A stretch of 5,139 nucleotides of DNA. It comes from Desulfovibrio sp. (GTDB lineage Bacteria > Desulfobacterota > Desulfovibrionia > Desulfovibrionales > Desulfovibrionaceae). Location: NCBI GenBank assembly GCA_031282465.1, contig JAITDR010000226.1, positions 1 through 5,139 of the forward strand, given 5' to 3'. The notes under the pieces were generated by a model that was given only the letters and a program-made list of their open reading frames with translations, was not told where the DNA came from and ran no database searches. Position 1 is the first letter of the stretch, and the number at the start of each line of letters is the position of its first letter. Shown here one piece after another: positions 5,101 to 5,139 of the stretch. The position numbers and the translations under genes were made by a program.

Positions 5101-5139
5101 TCTGCTGCCGGGTTTAGAGCAAGCCCACCGGGAAACTGC

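Noticed and set aside
4933..5139. Open - strand frame reaching the window edge and ending in an ATGA overlap with the secreted-protein start
   Set aside because: The overlap looks like translational coupling, but the product is rich in Cys, Arg and Gly, covers the hairpins, and resembles chance translation of GC-rich noncoding DNA. Sequence beyond 5139 would be needed to revive it.

Overview
The window is about 5.1 kb of GC-rich bacterial DNA. It reads as an anaerobe, most likely a Desulfovibrio-type member of the Desulfobacterota. The grounds are the homodimeric pyruvate:ferredoxin oxidoreductase C-terminus, the base composition and the style of the secreted protein at the right end. This placement is inference from memory of the families and was not tested by a search.

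Layout on the + strand: (1) bases 1-429 are the last 142 codons of pyruvate:ferredoxin/flavodoxin oxidoreductase (nifJ/por). (2) After a gap of only 7 to about 34 bases, depending on the start chosen, comes a membrane-anchored SGNH/GDSL hydrolase (437-1603). (3) Next is a 127-aa SxtJ-like membrane protein (1624-2007). (4) A 93-base spacer with two hairpins follows, then a 49-aa single-pass membrane protein of the DUF5989 type (2101-2250). (5) Last is a 645-aa NodU/CmcH/TobZ-family O-carbamoyltransferase (2263-4200). Genes 2-5 lie head to tail with short gaps and look like one operon. On the - strand, converging with only 10 bases between stop codons, lies a 241-aa secreted Ala/Pro-rich protein with an outer-membrane-like C-terminus (4211-4936). 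Bases 4937-5139 hold its upstream region and some structured sequence, but no convincing gene.

How the genes may work together: the carbamoyltransferase should use ATP and carbamoyl phosphate to carbamoylate a hydroxyl group on a sugar or natural product. Its two small membrane neighbours match the pair that accompanies carbamoyltransferases elsewhere, as in sxtI-sxtJ-sxtK of the cyanobacterial saxitoxin clusters. With no toxin-biosynthesis gene in view, and with a periplasm-facing SGNH enzyme in the operon, the module more likely makes or edits a carbamoylated cell-surface glycan or lipid-linked intermediate. The acceptor is unknown.

The most interesting points are this four-gene membrane-associated carbamoylation module, including the very short DUF5989-like gene, and a possible repeated leader. 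Similar hairpin-containing sequence, ending in CAAACC and then 15 bases before an ATG, occurs upstream of the DUF5989 gene and again near the right edge.
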